Assembly: GCA_963924555.1 (NCBI GenBank)
Contig: OZ004582.1
Coordinates: 7,564,001 to 7,628,000 of the forward strand
DNA from: Crambe crambe
Taxonomy: Eukaryota > Porifera > Demospongiae > Poecilosclerida > Crambeidae
Reading direction: 5' to 3'
Length of the DNA: 64,000 nucleotides
Shown: one piece after another, positions 62,450-64,000 of the stretch
How the letters are laid out: each line of letters starts with the position of its first letter
Position numbering within the stretch: position 1 is the first letter of the stretch
The notes under the pieces: model-generated
Told to the model about the DNA's origin: nothing
Database searches by the model: none
Seen by the model: only the letters and a program-made list of their open reading frames with translations
Translations under genes and position numbers: made by a program

Positions 62450-64000
62450 TGGGATGACACCCCAAAGAGTACCATGTGTGAAACATCCAGGACAGTACAG
62501 TGACTATAGGGATGGTGTGCATGGGACGTCCCTGGATTGTCCTAGGAAATCCCTGTACAGTGCAGACCTAGGACTTTGGGGATGGTGTGGGTGGTGGGAC
62601 GTCCCTAGATCGTCCTAGGACATCCCTGTACAGTGCAGACCTAGGACTTTAGGGATGGTGTGCATGGAACGTCCCTAGATCGTCCTAGGACATGATCCCT
62701 GTACAGTGCAGACCTAGGACTTTGGGGATGGTTTGCATGGGACGTCCCTAGATCGTCCTAGGACATCCCTGTACAGTGCAGACCTAGAACTTTGGGGATG
62801 GTGTGCATGGGACGTCCCTAGATCGTCCTATGACATCCCTGTACAGTGCAGACCTAGGACTTTGGGGATGGTGTGCATGGGACGTCCCTAGATCGTCCTA
62901 GGAAATCCCTGTACAGTGCAGACCTAGGACTTTGGGATGGTGTGGGTGGTGGGACGTCCCTGGATCGTCCTAGGACATCCCTGTACAGTGCAGACCTAGG
63001 ACTTTAGGGATGGTGTGCATGGGACGTCCCTAGATCGTCCTAGGAAATCCCTGTACAGTGCAGACCTAGGACTTTGGGGATGGTGTGGGTGGTGGGACGT
63101 CCCTGGATTGTCCTAGGAAATCCTTGTACAGTGCAGACCTAGGACTTTAGGGATGGTGTGCATGGGACGTCCCTAGATCGTCCTAGGACATCCCTGTACA
63201 GTGCAGACCTGGACTTTGGGGATGGTGTGGGTGGTGGGACGTCCCTGGATCGTCCTAGGACATCCCTGTACAGTGCAGACCTAGGACTTTAGGGATGGTG
63301 TGCATGGGACGTCCCTAGATCGTCCTAGGACGTCCCTAGATCGTCCTAGGACATCCCTGTACAGTGCAGACCTAGGACTTTGGGGATGGTGTGCATGGGA
63401 CGTCCCTAGATCGTCCTAGGACATCCCTGTACAGTGCAGACCTAGGACTTTAGGGATGGTGTGCATGGGACGTCCCTAGATCGTCCTAGGACATCCCTGT
63501 ACAGTGCAGACCTAGGACTTTAGGGATGGTGTGCATGGGACGTCCCTAGATCGTCCTAGGACATCCCTGTACAGTGCAGACCTAGGACTTTGGGATGGTG
63601 TGGGTGGTGGGACGTCCCTGGATCGTCCTAGGACATCCCTGTACAGTGCAGACCTAGGACTTTAGGGATGGTGTGCATGGGACGTCCCTAGATCGTCCTA
63701 GGAAATCCCTGTACAGTGCAGACCTAGGACTTTGGGGATGGTGTGGGTGGTGGGACGTCCCTGGATTGTCCTAGGAAATCCTTGTACAGTGCAGACCTAG
63801 GACTTTAGGGATGGTGTGCATGGGACGTCCCTAGATCGTCCTAGGACGTCCCTGTACAGTGCAGACCTGGACTTTGGGGATGGTGTGGGTGGTGGGACGT
63901 CCCTGGATCGTCCTAGGACATCCCTGTACAGTGCAGACCTAGGACTTTAGGGATGGTGTGCATGGGACGTCCCTAGATCGTCCTAGGACGTCCCTAGATC
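62450..64000. repeat. Right minisatellite array of the KDZ element, about 70-bp unit
   Basis: More than 20 units of about 70 bp contain CCTAGGACTTTGGGGATGG, TGCATGGGACGTCCC, TAGATCGTCCTAGGACATCC and CTGTACAGTGCAGAC. Two variants alternate (GTGTGCATGGG and GTGTGGGTGGTGGG). The complementary strand shares AGTCCTAGGTCTGCA and CAGGGATGTCCT with the left array. The array continues past the end of the window. Confidence 0.95.

Larger units (their letters stand above)
54718..64000. mobile_element. Putative large KDZ transposon with inverted minisatellite ends
   Basis: The span contains a KDZ transposase gene and a divergent DUF3987 ATPase gene, with almost nothing else between two related minisatellites in opposite orientation. 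The right limit lies beyond the window, and target duplications cannot be checked. Unity of the element is inferred from symmetry and tight gene spacing (about 85 bp and 100 bp to the arrays). Confidence 0.6.

Noticed and set aside
62450..64000. CRISPR-like appearance of the right array
   Set aside because: Units are contiguous and lack unique spacers, there are no cas genes, and the genome is eukaryotic. It is a minisatellite.

Overview
The window reads as nuclear DNA of an early-branching animal, most likely a demosponge resembling Amphimedon queenslandica. This is inferred from short GT-AG introns (about 50-400 bp), AT-rich non-coding DNA, metazoan-type domains (ZU5, Death, Roc-COR) and dense MITE and DNA-transposon debris. 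No database search was possible. No rRNA, tRNA, CRISPR or prokaryotic operon structure was seen.

Layout. 0.1-3.6 kb: a P-element/THAP9-like transposase gene (+) facing a small transposon-associated gene (-). 4.5-50.9 kb: a tandem array whose basic unit is [fragment of a PREPL/prolyl-oligopeptidase-like gene + hAT transposase remnant + large receptor-like gene]. There are three long receptor genes: A (7149-16977), B (24460-30780) and C (37384-45566). There are also several shattered copies (21.16, 30.9-32.5, 47.4-49.3 and 49.6-50.0 kb) and six PREPL fragments. Each receptor gene encodes ankyrin repeats, a ZU5 domain, a UPA-like region, a Roc-COR GTPase module (GPTGSGKS P-loop, DTGGQ, THKD), a Cys/His cluster, a linker and a Death domain. 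My exon models give open frames of 2281, 1639 and 2021 residues. 51.1-53.6 kb: a related ZU5 gene without a visible Roc module, cut by a MITE. 54.7-64.0 kb: a KDZ-superfamily transposase gene with CxC5/CxC6 cysteine clusters (-), divergent from a DUF3987-type P-loop ATPase gene (+). Both lie between two related minisatellite arrays in opposite orientation, which together look like one large transposable element.

How the genes may work together (inference). The A/B/C architecture recalls DAPK1 (ankyrin, Roc-COR, Death) combined with the ZU5 part of UNC5, ankyrin and PIDD proteins. It fits an NLR-like sensor: ankyrin recognition surface, nucleotide switch, Death-domain output. The ankyrin part consists of nearly identical 204-bp double repeats (12, 5 and 10 units) that differ mainly at codons expected on the ligand-facing surface. 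The C-terminal Death domains are of three distinct types attached to the same chassis. Together these suggest a rapidly evolving recognition and cell-death locus built by tandem duplication, repeat-number change, exon swapping and transposon activity.
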